Of a DNA stretch of 64,000 nt, positions 8,287 through 17,524 are shown piece by piece (position 1 is the stretch's first letter; the number at the start of each line of letters is the position of its first letter). The position numbers and the translations under genes are program-made. This DNA comes from CAYFHQ01 sp964342805 (GTDB taxonomy: Bacteria > Bacillota > Clostridia > Peptostreptococcales > Acidaminobacteraceae), in assembly GCA_964342805.1 (NCBI GenBank), contig CAYFHQ010000002.1, positions 1-64,000 on the forward strand, in the 5' to 3' direction. The notes beneath the pieces were generated by a model. That model did not search any database. It saw nothing but the letters and a program-made list of their open reading frames with translations, and was not told the DNA's origin.

Positions 8287-10746
8287 ATGGGTTTATTCGA
8301 TAAATTAGAGCGGGAAACCCGCCGCGCGATCAATAGTGCCTTTGAGGAGGCCAAGCACCTGGGCCATAGCCATGTAAATGCAGAACACCTGCTCATGGGC
8401 TTGGCCCGACACGAGGACAGCTTGCCTGCCCTGGCCCTAATCGAACAAGGGGTCCGGGTGGAAGACATCCGACTTTTTGTCATAAAAAATGCCGGTCAAA
8501 GCGTCTTTCACACCCACGTGGAGGGCTATACCCCCCGGGCTCGGGAGATTTTAGACCGGAGTTTAGAAATTACTGAAAGATTGGGCTATGAGAAAATTGC
8601 GCCGGAGCACTTGCTCCTGGCTATCTTAGACGATCACGACTCCGTTGCGGTGTCGGTGTTAGAGGAATTGAACATTGATTTTGCTGCGTTAACAGGCGAG
8701 CTTAGCCAACGTAGGGAAGAATGGGAGGCCTCCAGTCAGAAGCTCGAGGCCCTCCAAGAACGAACCAAGGAAAAGCACGAGGCACCGCCCCGTCTGGTGG
8801 AACAATATGGCCAAAACCTGACCCAAATGGCCCTGGACGATAAGCTAGACCCGGTCATTGGCAGAGACGACGAAATCACCCGCATGATCCAGGTGCTCAG
8901 CCGGAGGACGAAAAACAACCCCTGTCTAGTGGGCGAACCCGGCGTAGGAAAAACCGCTGTGGTGGAAGGTCTGGCCCAGAAGATTGCCATGGGTCTTGTT
9001 CCCGACCAATTAAAGGGCAAGCAAGTCTACTCCCTCCACATGGGGATTCTCCTGGCGGGGACCAAATACCGGGGCGAGTTTGAGGAACGGTTCACCAAGC
9101 TTTTGGACGAAGTGAGGGAAGACCAGAACATTATCCTTTTCTTCGACGAAATCCATACCATTATAAAGGCGGGCGGTGCAGAGGGGGCCATCGATGCCTC
9201 CAATATTCTTAAGCCCAGCCTGGCCCGGGGTGACATCCAAATTGTAGGGGCCACCACACTGGCAGAGTACCAAAAACATATCGAAAAAGACGCAGCCCTA
9301 GAGCGGCGTTTTCAGCCCATTTTGGTCAATGAACCCACGGTGGCAACCTCCATTGACATTCTCAGGGGACTGCGAAAGTACTACGAAGACCACCATCAGG
9401 TGGAAATTCGAGAAGAGGCCCTGGTGGCGGCAGTGGAACTGTCTGACCGATACATCACGGACCGTTTTCTACCAGACAAGGCTGTGGATATCATGGACGA
9501 GGCCTGCTCTAAAATCCGCATAGAGGTCATGGATGACCCAGCCCATATTGTGGCCCTCAACGGCCAGCTGGCAGAGGCCAAGGACAAAAAGGACCACCTG
9601 GTTCGCCGGCTCCAGTTTGAAGAAGCTGCAGAGGTTCGAGACCGGGAGCGGGAGATCGCTGAACGGATTGAAATAGAAAGAAAACTCTATAAAGAGACCC
9701 TAGCCCAGAGCTTAGAGGTTACAGCCAAGACCATAGAGGACATTGTGGCCCAGTGGACAGGCATCCCCGTCCAACGGATCGCCATGACCGAGCAGGACAA
9801 GCTCCTCAACCTGGAACACCACCTCCATGAGCGGGTAGTTGGCCAGATGGAGGCTGTGGAGTTGATCTCCAGGGCCATCAGACGGTCCAGGGTGGGCTTA
9901 TCCAATCCGGGTAGACCCATTGGCTCCTTCATATTCCTAGGCCCAACAGGCGTGGGAAAGACAGAGTTGTGTAAGGCCCTGGCAGAAGTTCTTTTTGGCC
10001 AGGAAGATGCGCTCGTACGGGTGGATATGTCTGAGTTCATGGAAAAACACACGGTGTCCAGGCTGATCGGGTCACCGCCAGGCTACATTGGCCATGACGA
10101 GGGCGGCCAGCTCACTGAAAAAATCCGACGTCGTCCCTATAGTGTGGTCCTCTTCGATGAAGTGGAAAAGGCCCATCCGGACGTCTTTAATATCATGCTC
10201 CAGCTCCTGGACGATGGCATCCTAACCGACGCCAAGGGGAGGACCGTAAACTTCAAAAATACGGTTGTCATTATGACGTCCAATATTGGGGTTGACCGGA
10301 TCAGAAAACAAGCAACAGTGGGCTTTGCCAATAGTGAAGGCGAAGTCGACTACCAAGCGTACGAGCAAATGAAACAGACCCTTTTGGACGAAATGAAGCA
10401 ACACTTCCGGCCGGAGTTCATCAACCGGATCGACGACATTATCGTCTTCCACCGACTGAAACAGGTGGAAATCAAGCAGATCCTTGGGTTGCAACTGGAC
10501 GAGGTGGGTGAACGCCTTGCAAAACTAGGCATTACCATGGAAGTGTCCGATGTCCTCCAGGAAAAGATTTGTGCAGAAGGCTATAGTGACACCTACGGGG
10601 CCAGACCCCTCCGAAGAATGGTGACCAAGTATATAGAAGACAGTATTTCAGAAGAACTCCTCCAGCAGCACATTCACAGTGGTGACCATGTGCGCCTGGA
10701 CATGTCCAATGACCAAGTCATGGTGAGGGTTCTAGAAACCGTATAG
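8287..10746 (+). CDS. clpC: ATP-dependent Clp protease ATPase subunit ClpC
   Basis: 819 residues, the normal ClpC length. The double Clp N-domain (about 1-145) is followed by AAA1 with Walker A GEPGVGKT (about 216-223). A middle UVR-type coiled segment with LQFEEAAEVRDRE follows, then AAA2 with Walker A GPTGVGKTE (about 552) and a ClpB/C D2 C-terminal domain. ClpC unfolds substrates, including phosphoarginine-tagged ones, and feeds ClpP; clpP is not in this window. It sits in the mcsA-mcsB-clpC-radA-disA operon. Confidence 0.96.
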   Translation: MGLFDKLERETRRAINSAFEEAKHLGHSHVNAEHLLMGLARHEDSLPALALIEQGVRVEDIRLFVIKNAGQSVFHTHVEGYTPRAREILDRSLEITERLGYEKIAPEHLLLAILDDHDSVAVSVLEELNIDFAALTGELSQRREEWEASSQKLEALQERTKEKHEAPPRLVEQYGQNLTQMALDDKLDPVIGRDDEITRMIQVLSRRTKNNPCLVGEPGVGKTAVVEGLAQKIAMGLVPDQLKGKQVYSLHMGILLAGTKYRGEFEERFTKLLDEVREDQNIILFFDEIHTIIKAGGAEGAIDASNILKPSLARGDIQIVGATTLAEYQKHIEKDAALERRFQPILVNEPTVATSIDILRGLRKYYEDHHQVEIREEALVAAVELSDRYITDRFLPDKAVDIMDEACSKIRIEVMDDPAHIVALNGQLAEAKDKKDHLVRRLQFEEAAEVRDREREIAERIEIERKLYKETLAQSLEVTAKTIEDIVAQWTGIPVQRIAMTEQDKLLNLEHHLHERVVGQMEAVELISRAIRRSRVGLSNPGRPIGSFIFLGPTGVGKTELCKALAEVLFGQEDALVRVDMSEFMEKHTVSRLIGSPPGYIGHDEGGQLTEKIRRRPYSVVLFDEVEKAHPDVFNIMLQLLDDGILTDAKGRTVNFKNTVVIMTSNIGVDRIRKQATVGFANSEGEVDYQAYEQMKQTLLDEMKQHFRPEFINRIDDIIVFHRLKQVEIKQILGLQLDEVGERLAKLGITMEVSDVLQEKICAEGYSDTYGARPLRRMVTKYIEDSISEELLQQHIHSGDHVRLDMSNDQVMVRVLETV

Positions 10747-10758
10747 ATCGGAGTAATT

Positions 10759-12135
10759 GTGGCAAAGACCAAGACAAAATATGTATGCCAGGAATGTGGC
10801 TATATCTCAGTAAAGTGGCTGGGCCGGTGCCCTGCCTGTGGTGAGTGGCAGACCTTTGTGGAAGAATTGGAAGCTTCCAAGAAGCCTTCACGGAATGAAA
10901 ACAAGGCCATCAGCACCCAAGCGGGCGGCAAGCCCAAGCGACTTCGGGAAATCACATTTGAAGAAGAAGACCGGATTCAGACGGACATGGATGAGCTGGA
11001 CCGTGTCCTGGGTGGCGGGGTCGTAAAGGGATCCTTGGTCCTGGTGGGCGGAGACCCGGGGATCGGTAAGTCGACTATCCTCCTCCAGGTGGCGGACAAG
11101 ATCAGCCGAAAAAACTACAAGGTCCTCTACGTGTCCGGTGAGGAGTCCATGAAGCAGACTAAATTGCGGGGGGACCGACTAGGGGCAGACAGCGAACAAC
11201 TCTTTATCGCTTCTGAAAACGACCTCAATAAGATTGTCCACCATGTGGAGTCCATGAAGCCAGACATCCTGGTCATCGACTCTATCCAGACGGTCTATCA
11301 CCCTGAAATTGCTTCTGCACCGGGTTCTGTGTCCCAGGTAAGGGAAGCAACAGGTATCCTCATGCGGGTGGCCAAGGGACTGGGCATTGCTACTTTTATC
11401 GTAGGTCACGTAACCAAGTCGGGTTCCATAGCAGGCCCCAAAGTCCTGGAACACATGGTAGACACTGTCCTCTACTTTGAAGGGGAAAAACATAATGTCT
11501 ACCGGATTCTGCGGGCTGTTAAAAACCGATTTGGGTCCACCAATGAAATTGGCATATTTGAAATGACCAACAAGGGTTTGATCGGGGTCCTCAACCCATC
11601 AGGCCTCTTCTTGTCCAACCGACCGGAAGAAGCGCCTGGATCTACGGTGACCTCCAGTATTGAAGGCAGTCGACCCATGTTGGTGGAAATCCAGGCCCTG
11701 GTCTCCCAAACCAGCTTTGGCAACCCCAGACGGATGGCCAACGGGGTGGACTACAACCGGATGGTCATGCTTATGGCTGTTTTAGAGAAGCGGGTGGGCA
11801 TGCACATGGCCGACCAGGATGGTTATATCAACGTAGTTGGGGGCATGTCCTTGGACGAACCCGCAGCAGACCTGTCCATAATCACTGCTGTGGCCTCTTC
11901 CTTTAGAAACAAAAAAATCGACCCAGGATACTTGATTATTGGTGAAGTCGGTTTGACCGGTGAAATAAGAAGTGTGAATCATGCCCAAAATCGGGTAAAT
12001 GAAGGAAATAAGATGGGTTTTACAAAATGCATCCTCCCCCAGGGCAATATGGACGGTTTGGACATACCCAAGGGGATGAAAATCCACGGGGTTTCCTCTG
12101 TGGAGCAAGCATTTAGTATCCTCTTTGAGAGGTAG
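10759..12135 (+). CDS. radA: DNA repair protein RadA
   Basis: 458 residues. An N-terminal zinc finger (CQECGYISVKWLGRCPACG) is followed by a RecA-like ATPase with Walker A GGDPGIGKST (about 97-106), the RadA-specific KNRFG motif (255-259) and a Lon-like C-terminal domain. RadA drives branch migration and helps process recombination intermediates. The start is GTG, with GGAG a few bases upstream. It lies between clpC and disA as in Bacillus. Confidence 0.95.
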   Translation: MAKTKTKYVCQECGYISVKWLGRCPACGEWQTFVEELEASKKPSRNENKAISTQAGGKPKRLREITFEEEDRIQTDMDELDRVLGGGVVKGSLVLVGGDPGIGKSTILLQVADKISRKNYKVLYVSGEESMKQTKLRGDRLGADSEQLFIASENDLNKIVHHVESMKPDILVIDSIQTVYHPEIASAPGSVSQVREATGILMRVAKGLGIATFIVGHVTKSGSIAGPKVLEHMVDTVLYFEGEKHNVYRILRAVKNRFGSTNEIGIFEMTNKGLIGVLNPSGLFLSNRPEEAPGSTVTSSIEGSRPMLVEIQALVSQTSFGNPRRMANGVDYNRMVMLMAVLEKRVGMHMADQDGYINVVGGMSLDEPAADLSIITAVASSFRNKKIDPGYLIIGEVGLTGEIRSVNHAQNRVNEGNKMGFTKCILPQGNMDGLDIPKGMKIHGVSSVEQAFSILFER

Positions 12136-12143
12136 GTGATTCC

Positions 12144-13217
12144 ATGGGCAGTAAGAGACAACAAACAGATCCTCTGGTGAAATCCTTGCGAAAGCTTTCA
12201 CCAGGCACAGAGCTCAGAAGTGGGCTAGACAATATTCTTGCTGCTCGTACAGGGGCCTTGATTGTCTTGGGAGACGAGTCTGTCCTCAGGCTGGCAGACG
12301 GAGGCTTCAAAATCGACGCTGACTTCCTGCCAACCCATGTTTATGAACTGGCGAAAATGGACGGAGCTTTGGTTTTGAGTGCCGATGGCAAGAAGATCCT
12401 ACGGGCCAACACCCAACTGAATCCTGATCCCTCCATCGAAACCATAGAAACCGGGACCCGGCACCGGACAGCCGAGCGGGTGGCCAAGCAAACGGGCTGC
12501 CTGGTGGTGTCCATTTCCCAACGTCGTAATGTCATTACGGTCTACCGGGGCCAACACAAGTACGTTTTCAGGGAGATCAACGTCCTTCTCAACAAGGCCA
12601 ACCAGGCCATTCAAACCTTGGAGAAGTACCGCAAGGCTTTCGATGCGGCTGTGAGCGTCCTCACCACCCTGGAAATGGATGACTTGGTAACCCTCAATGA
12701 CGTGTGTGTTTGCATGCAAAGGGCTGAAATGGTCCTCCGGGTTTCCGACGAAATAGAGCGGTATATCATTGAACTGGGCGTAGAAGGTCGCTTGGTCTCC
12801 CTCCAGTTGGAAGAACTGTCTGGCCCGGTAAGCGGGGAACTACACAACATTGTCCAGGACTATAAGAAGTCCCGGGACCTAGATGGAAAACGGATACTTG
12901 AGGAGCTTCTAGACCTGAACTCAGATGAGTTACTGGATTTGAGTCATATGGTTCGAATTTTAGGTTATACCTCCGGTGTGGACTTGCTGGATGCCCCAGT
13001 CTTTACCAAGGGCATTCGTATTCTATCCAAAATACCCAGGATACCAGGCAATGTGATCGACAATATCATTACCCACTTTACAGACTTCCAGGACATCCTA
13101 GGTGCCGCAGAAGACGACTTAGATGAAGTGGAAGGGGTAGGCATGGTACGGGCAAGAAATATCCGTGAAGGCCTACGTCGTATTGGTGAACGGAGCATGA
13201 TCGACGCCAATCGGTAA
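12144..13217 (+). CDS. disA: DNA integrity scanning protein DisA, diadenylate cyclase
   Basis: 357 residues. The N-terminal DAC domain contains DGA (residues 73-75) and RHR (about 105-107), the catalytic motifs for making c-di-AMP from two ATP. A helical linker and a C-terminal helix-hairpin-helix region (VEGVGMVRARNIREGL) bind branched DNA. DisA couples DNA lesions to c-di-AMP level. It starts nine bases after radA; a terminator follows, ending the operon. Confidence 0.96.
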   Translation: MGSKRQQTDPLVKSLRKLSPGTELRSGLDNILAARTGALIVLGDESVLRLADGGFKIDADFLPTHVYELAKMDGALVLSADGKKILRANTQLNPDPSIETIETGTRHRTAERVAKQTGCLVVSISQRRNVITVYRGQHKYVFREINVLLNKANQAIQTLEKYRKAFDAAVSVLTTLEMDDLVTLNDVCVCMQRAEMVLRVSDEIERYIIELGVEGRLVSLQLEELSGPVSGELHNIVQDYKKSRDLDGKRILEELLDLNSDELLDLSHMVRILGYTSGVDLLDAPVFTKGIRILSKIPRIPGNVIDNIITHFTDFQDILGAAEDDLDEVEGVGMVRARNIREGLRRIGERSMIDANR

Positions 13218-13245
13218 GCTAACAGTGTATTTGCGCATGAAAAAA

Positions 13246-13279
13246 AGGTGTCAGAACTGGGTTCTGACATCTTTACATT
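13246..13279. terminator. Terminator between disA and the convergent minus-strand gene
   Basis: TGTCAGAAC and GTTCTGACA pair around TGG. An A-run lies before it and T-rich sequence after, so it may work on both strands. Confidence 0.8.
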
Positions 13280-13357
13280 TTTAGCTACTATGCAGGAACT
13301 AGTAAGTATATTGCTATATAGGGTAAAGAGAAACCCTGCCCATGTACGTATGTAGGT

Positions 13358-13753
13358 CTAATAGAGATTATACTTGCCCAGGGTTTTAATACGGTCAAAT
13401 TCCTTTAGGAATACATCATACAGGTTAATGTCCATATGGTTGCAGAGGGCAGCTAGGTAGAAGAGTTGATTGCCGATCTCTGCTTCGATCTTTTCCCGGC
13501 AGGTTGTGCAGAGTTCTCCGCTCATATTGGACTTGGAAAAGGCCTTTAAGGCTTCGTAGTTGGCGTCGTCTGGAATATCCTGCTTGGCAGAGTGCATTTC
13601 AACACAGCCGCAAGAGGTTATGGTTTTGGCAACGGCGCGGTTCACCTTGGCGGTGGCATCTGACATTTTGGTAATGACATCTAACACATTGTCATGGCGG
13701 ATGAGCACCTCGTCCACAGAATTTTGAAATTGATCAACAATGAGATCCTTCAT
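13358..13753 (-). CDS. Conserved hypothetical protein with four cysteines and a MazG-like C-terminal helix
   Basis: 131 residues. A helical N-terminal half (FQNSVDEVLIRHDNVLDVI) precedes a CGC motif, then CTTC, then a tail (EIGNQLFYLAALCNHMDINL) that recalls helices of MazG-like nucleotide pyrophosphohydrolases. The acidic metal-binding motif of that family is not complete, so no enzyme activity is claimed. The cysteines may bind a metal. I know similar proteins across Clostridia but no established function. The start at 13753 follows GAGGTG; an in-frame upstream ATG has no such site. Confidence 0.72.
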   Translation of the reverse strand: MKDLIVDQFQNSVDEVLIRHDNVLDVITKMSDATAKVNRAVAKTITSCGCVEMHSAKQDIPDDANYEALKAFSKSNMSGELCTTCREKIEAEIGNQLFYLAALCNHMDINLYDVFLKEFDRIKTLGKYNLY

Positions 13754-13917
13754 GGGTTCACCTCGTTTCGCTGGCACTAGTCTTACGCATGGTTATTTTA
13801 TCATAATATTATGAAAAATTAAAGAATCAGCCAAAATCGACTTGTCTTGAACCTACCTATACCAATGCTTCATACGGTTTCAGCATATTTCAAGTAGATG
13901 GAAAGTGAAAAAGGATA

Positions 13918-13989
13918 TTGACAAGAAAAACAATTGCGTGATAAAATTATAATTTCAACTTGACGGTTAAAACCAAGAATTGCTATAAT
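13918..13989 (+). promoter_or_regulatory. Two tandem promoters for carD
   Basis: The distal one is TTGACA (13918-13923), 18 bases, TAAAAT (13942-13947). The proximal one is TTGACG (13960-13965), 18 bases, TATAAT (13984-13989). The proximal start point falls near 13996, which excludes an ATG at 13994 and supports the carD start at 14024. Confidence 0.7.
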
Positions 13990-14023
13990 AAGCATGTACA
14001 CACTGGAAAAGGGAGGTCTGTTT

Positions 14024-14500
14024 ATGTTTCAAATCGGCGATAAAGTCGTCTATCCTATGCATGGTGCGGGCATCATTCAGGGAATAGAAGAAAAAGAAAT
14101 CCTAGGAGAAACACGACAGTATTATGTTCTTTTTTTGCCGCTTAAGAACATGAAGGTCTTACTGCCAGTGGACAATGCAGATAAGCTTGGATTGCGTTTG
14201 ATCATTGGTGATGTCGAAGTGGATAATGTGTTTGGTGTCCTTGCTGAGGACCAGTCACAAATGCCGCAGAATTGGAATCGTCGCTACCGTTCCAACATGG
14301 AAAAGGTAAAGAGCGGGGATGTATTTGAAGTGGCAGATGTGGTTCGAAACCTTATGTTAATGGACCGAAAGAAAGGCTTATCCACAGGTGAGAGAAAAAT
14401 GCTGACCAACTCGAAGCAGATATTAGCAAGTGAAATTTGTCTGGTAAGAGACATCGACGAAAAAGAAGTCAACAAGATGATTGATACAGCAGTGCAGTAG
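14024..14500 (+). CDS. CarD/CdnL-family RNA polymerase-binding regulator
   Basis: 158 residues. The N-terminal Tudor-like RNA polymerase interaction domain (FQIGDKVVYPMHGAGIIQGI, residues 2-21) is followed by a helical DNA-contacting domain with RRYRSNMEKVKSGD and MLMDRKKGLSTGERKML, typical of CarD. Family members bind the RNA polymerase beta subunit and stabilise open complexes. GGGAGG precedes the ATG. It has strong promoters and its own terminator, consistent with high expression. Confidence 0.92.
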   Translation: MFQIGDKVVYPMHGAGIIQGIEEKEILGETRQYYVLFLPLKNMKVLLPVDNADKLGLRLIIGDVEVDNVFGVLAEDQSQMPQNWNRRYRSNMEKVKSGDVFEVADVVRNLMLMDRKKGLSTGERKMLTNSKQILASEICLVRDIDEKEVNKMIDTAVQ

Positions 14501-14523
14501 TCGAATGTGAATAGATAAGCACA

Positions 14524-14550
14524 AAACCGACGAAAGTCGGTTTTTCTTTT
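14524..14550 (+). terminator. Terminator after carD
   Basis: AAACCGAC and GTCGGTTT pair around GAAA, followed by T-rich sequence. Confidence 0.9.
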
Positions 14551-14729
14551 TGGTCGACTCTTGTATGCTGATTCATAGGCATATACATACCCAAATGGCC
14601 AGGGGAGGACAGGGTCGTGGAAAAAGGCCATTACAAAATGGTTAAATCCAATGATTCCCTATTCCACCCTGCATAAAAATTCGGTATAGTATACGTCAGG
14701 TAACAGATTGACAGAAGGGAGGTGAAAAT

Positions 14730-15833
14730 ATGTTGAAACGAGTGATACGGATTGCATTGGCAATCGCAGGTGCGTCTGCTGGTATGGCCTTGGGTGTATT
14801 TATCATGCAGCTACCTGTTATTACAAACCTACTGAACATCCCAACGGATGGCGGCCTATTTATTATTATTTTACCAGTTGTACTGGCTATTTTATCCGGA
14901 CTTATAACCTTTATGATTTCGCCAATGATTATCCGTTCAGGCATTCGCATAGCGAAATACACGGAGAGAGAACTGGAGAAAATACCAACTAGTGAGCTGG
15001 TTGTGGGGACCATTGGTTTGATTTTAGGCCTAATCATTGCCTATTTGATTAGCAACCTCTTTGGGATCATTCCCATTCCCTTTATCAGCCAGGGCCTTTC
15101 CATCGTGTCCTATATCTTCTTAGGCTACGTGGGTGCCAGCTTTGCGACTCGGAATCTGTCTGATATTTCTAGACTTCCCGAGTTGTTACGGAGAAGTTCC
15201 AACACAGGTTCAAAGGCCAAAGCAACTGAGACCAGTGGCGCCCGGCCAAAAGTACTGGATACCTCTGTTATTATTGACGGTCGTATAGCGGATATTTGCC
15301 GTACGGGCTTTATTGAAGGGCCCATTGTGATCGCTGAGTTTGTCCTAGAAGAACTCCGCCACATCGCAGATTCGTCGGACTCCCTTAAGCGGAATCGGGG
15401 GCGGCGAGGGCTAGACATCCTTCGGACCATCCAACAGGAGATCAATGCAGACGTACAAATCGTTGACACCGATTTTGAGGATGTGAACGAAGTGGACATT
15501 AAGTTACTCAAGTTGGCCCAGTCCAACGGGGGTGTTGTGGTAACCAATGACTTTAACCTCAACAAGGTTGCCAGCCTACAAGGTGTTGATGTCTTAAACA
15601 TTAATGAACTGGCTAACGCAGTAAAACCTGTGGTCCTACCTGGTGAGGAAATGGTTGTAACCATCATGAAAGAAGGTAAGGAGTCCAACCAAGGGGTTGC
15701 CTACCTGGACGATGGCACTATGATTGTTGTTGAAGGTGGCCGCAAGTTCATGAATCAAACCAAGACCGTGCTGGTGACGTCTGTTCTCCAGACTTCGGCT
15801 GGACGAATGATCTTTGCAAAACCGGTCCACTAA
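14730..15833 (+). CDS. Membrane-anchored PIN and TRAM domain protein (YacL-like)
   Basis: 367 residues. Four hydrophobic segments occupy about residues 5-130. A PIN nuclease domain (about 170-295) follows with VLDTSVIIDGRI and later VDTDFEDVN and VVTNDFNLNKVA, which carry the family's acidic residues. A C-terminal TRAM RNA-binding segment ends in VLVTSVLQTSAGRMIFAK. It is probably a membrane-associated RNase. It lies between carD and ispD, matching the position of yacL in Bacillus. GGGAGGTG precedes the ATG. Confidence 0.9.
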   Translation: MLKRVIRIALAIAGASAGMALGVFIMQLPVITNLLNIPTDGGLFIIILPVVLAILSGLITFMISPMIIRSGIRIAKYTERELEKIPTSELVVGTIGLILGLIIAYLISNLFGIIPIPFISQGLSIVSYIFLGYVGASFATRNLSDISRLPELLRRSSNTGSKAKATETSGARPKVLDTSVIIDGRIADICRTGFIEGPIVIAEFVLEELRHIADSSDSLKRNRGRRGLDILRTIQQEINADVQIVDTDFEDVNEVDIKLLKLAQSNGGVVVTNDFNLNKVASLQGVDVLNINELANAVKPVVLPGEEMVVTIMKEGKESNQGVAYLDDGTMIVVEGGRKFMNQTKTVLVTSVLQTSAGRMIFAKPVH

Positions 15834-15860
15834 TCTATTTCCAAGCAAATGTAAACACCC

Positions 15861-15897
15861 AACTGCCAGTGGTTTATCCCGCTGGCAGTTTTTTTCG
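15861..15897 (+). terminator. Terminator after the PIN/TRAM gene
   Basis: AACTGCCAG and CTGGCAGTT form the stem, followed by seven T residues. Confidence 0.9.
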
Positions 15898-16051
15898 TAA
15901 AAAGAAATGACCAGTAGAAGAAAAGCACCAGTAACAATCTGGTCTGGCTGGGTCTCGACGTCTTTCCATGTGATAAAATAAGAGTGGAAGTGAAATTATA
16001 CTGGTGGGCAAGTGCCATCAGAGTCATAGACCACTCGTTAGGAGAGAGACC

Positions 16052-16747
16052 ATGAAGACCATAGCCATCATTCCTGCTGCAGGCAGTGGAACACGTATGG
16101 GTGCTGAAACCAATAAACTCTTCTTGCACCTGGATAAAAAACCGATTCTAATCCATACTCTCGAAGTCTTTGAAGCCAGCCAAGCCATTGACGGAGTCCT
16201 CTTGGTTGTAAAGCCTGAGGAGGAACTGGAGATTTTGGCCCTACTAAAGGAACATAAGATCCAAAAGGTCATCAAGTGCCTGGCCGGAGGAGCTGAACGT
16301 CAAGACTCCATCCAAAACGCCATTGCAGCCCTACCCAAAGACGCTACCCACGTGGTGGTTCATGACGGGGCAAGGCCCTTTATTAAACCGTCTCAGGTCA
16401 ATGATCTGGTGGACCAACTCAAGGAAAAATCCTCTGTGATCATGGCCGTTCCAGCCAAAGACACAGTCAAGCGGGTGTCTCCAACAGGCCTTGTCAATGA
16501 AACTTTAGACCGAAGCGAACTGTGGCAGATTCAGACCCCACAAGGCTTCGAAAGAGAGGCCATTGAACGGGCCTATGAACTGGCTAGAACCCATCGTTAC
16601 CGGGGGACTGACGACGCTTCTCTAATGGAAAACGCAGGCCTTCCGGTCCACGTTACCCTTGGAGATTACCAGAATATCAAAGTGACAACAGAAGTAGACC
16701 TGGTCTTTGGTGAAGCTATACTAAAGCACCGTCAAGGAAGTAAGTAG
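16052..16747 (+). CDS. ispD: 2-C-methyl-D-erythritol 4-phosphate cytidylyltransferase
   Basis: 231 residues. The nucleotide-binding signature IIPAAGSGTRMG is at about residues 5-16; later motifs VVHDGARPFI and VPAKDTVK fit IspD. It makes CDP-methylerythritol in the MEP route to isoprenoid precursors. The start at 16052 follows AGGAGAG; an upstream in-frame start (16004) adds residues unlike the family. ispF follows after ten bases. Confidence 0.95.
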   Translation: MKTIAIIPAAGSGTRMGAETNKLFLHLDKKPILIHTLEVFEASQAIDGVLLVVKPEEELEILALLKEHKIQKVIKCLAGGAERQDSIQNAIAALPKDATHVVVHDGARPFIKPSQVNDLVDQLKEKSSVIMAVPAKDTVKRVSPTGLVNETLDRSELWQIQTPQGFEREAIERAYELARTHRYRGTDDASLMENAGLPVHVTLGDYQNIKVTTEVDLVFGEAILKHRQGSK

Positions 16748-16757
16748 AGGGGGGAAT

Positions 16758-17237
16758 ATGCGAATAGGAATGGGCTATGATGTCCATAAATTAGTGGAAG
16801 ACCGCCCCTTGATCATCGGAGGTGAACGGATCGCCTATGACCTGGGCCTCATGGGCCACTCAGACGCAGACGTCTTACTCCATGCCATCAGTGACGCCCT
16901 CCTAGGGGCAGCTGCTCTGGGGGATATCGGCAAGCACTTTCCAGACACCGACCCCAACTACAAGGGGGCGGATAGTATGCAACTACTCAAAGTGGTCGGT
17001 ATGCTACTGGAAAGAGAAGGCTACGTCCTGGGCAATTTAGACGCAACCATTATTGCCCAGCGGCCCAAGATGGCCCCCCATATTGACCAAATGAGAAAAA
17101 ATATTGCCTCTGCCCTGCAAGTGGACATGGGCCTCATTAGCGTTAAGGCAACCACCACAGAAAAATTAGGTTTTGCTGGTCGAGGGGAAGGCATTGCTGC
17201 TGAGGCAGTCGCCCTCATTGTTCCCAAAGCCCTATAG
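16758..17237 (+). CDS. ispF: 2-C-methyl-D-erythritol 2,4-cyclodiphosphate synthase
   Basis: 159 residues, typical IspF length. GMGYDVHKL gives the metal ligands Asp8 and His10; GHSDADVLLHAISDALLGA and DIGKHFPDTDP are family signatures. It cyclises CDP-methylerythritol 2-phosphate. Probably transcribed with ispD. The T-box leader of proS begins right after its stop. Confidence 0.96.
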   Translation: MRIGMGYDVHKLVEDRPLIIGGERIAYDLGLMGHSDADVLLHAISDALLGAAALGDIGKHFPDTDPNYKGADSMQLLKVVGMLLEREGYVLGNLDATIIAQRPKMAPHIDQMRKNIASALQVDMGLISVKATTTEKLGFAGRGEGIAAEAVALIVPKAL

Positions 17238-17241
17238 GACG

Positions 17242-17270
17242 TTGACAAACCAGACCAGCTTCTATATGAT
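17242..17270 (+). promoter_or_regulatory. Promoter of the proS T-box transcript
   Basis: TTGACA (17242-17247), 17 bases, then TATGAT (17265-17270), just after the ispF stop codon. Confidence 0.8.
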
Positions 17271-17284
17271 GGATTCAACTACAC

Positions 17285-17503
17285 ATAAGCGTTGAAAAAG
17301 ACCAGTACATCCCTTGATGTTCTTAGAGAGCTTGTCCATGGCTGAAAGACAGGTAACTAGACAGGGGTGGAACCTACTTTGGAGCTGACGGCAAAACCGT
17401 CCGGGTGAATCCGATATCCTTCAACAAGAGGACTGTCTAGGCAGTCAATTAGAGTGGTACCGCGACCCTTCGTCTCTAGATCGAGACGAGGGGTTTTTAT
17501 ATT
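17285..17503 (+). promoter_or_regulatory. T-box riboswitch upstream of proS, probably proline-specific
   Basis: AGAGTGGTACCGCG at 17451-17464 is the conserved T-box that pairs with the acceptor end of uncharged tRNA. It is followed by a terminator with stem CGTCTC/GAGACG, extended by ACCCTT/GAGGGGT, and TTTTT. Upstream sequence has stem I-like elements. A CCU at 17373-17375, following GTGGAA, is the likely specifier codon for proline; this is inferred from position and from the gene downstream. Confidence 0.92.
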
Positions 17504-17524
17504 TTTGAGAGGAGAGTCAATCTT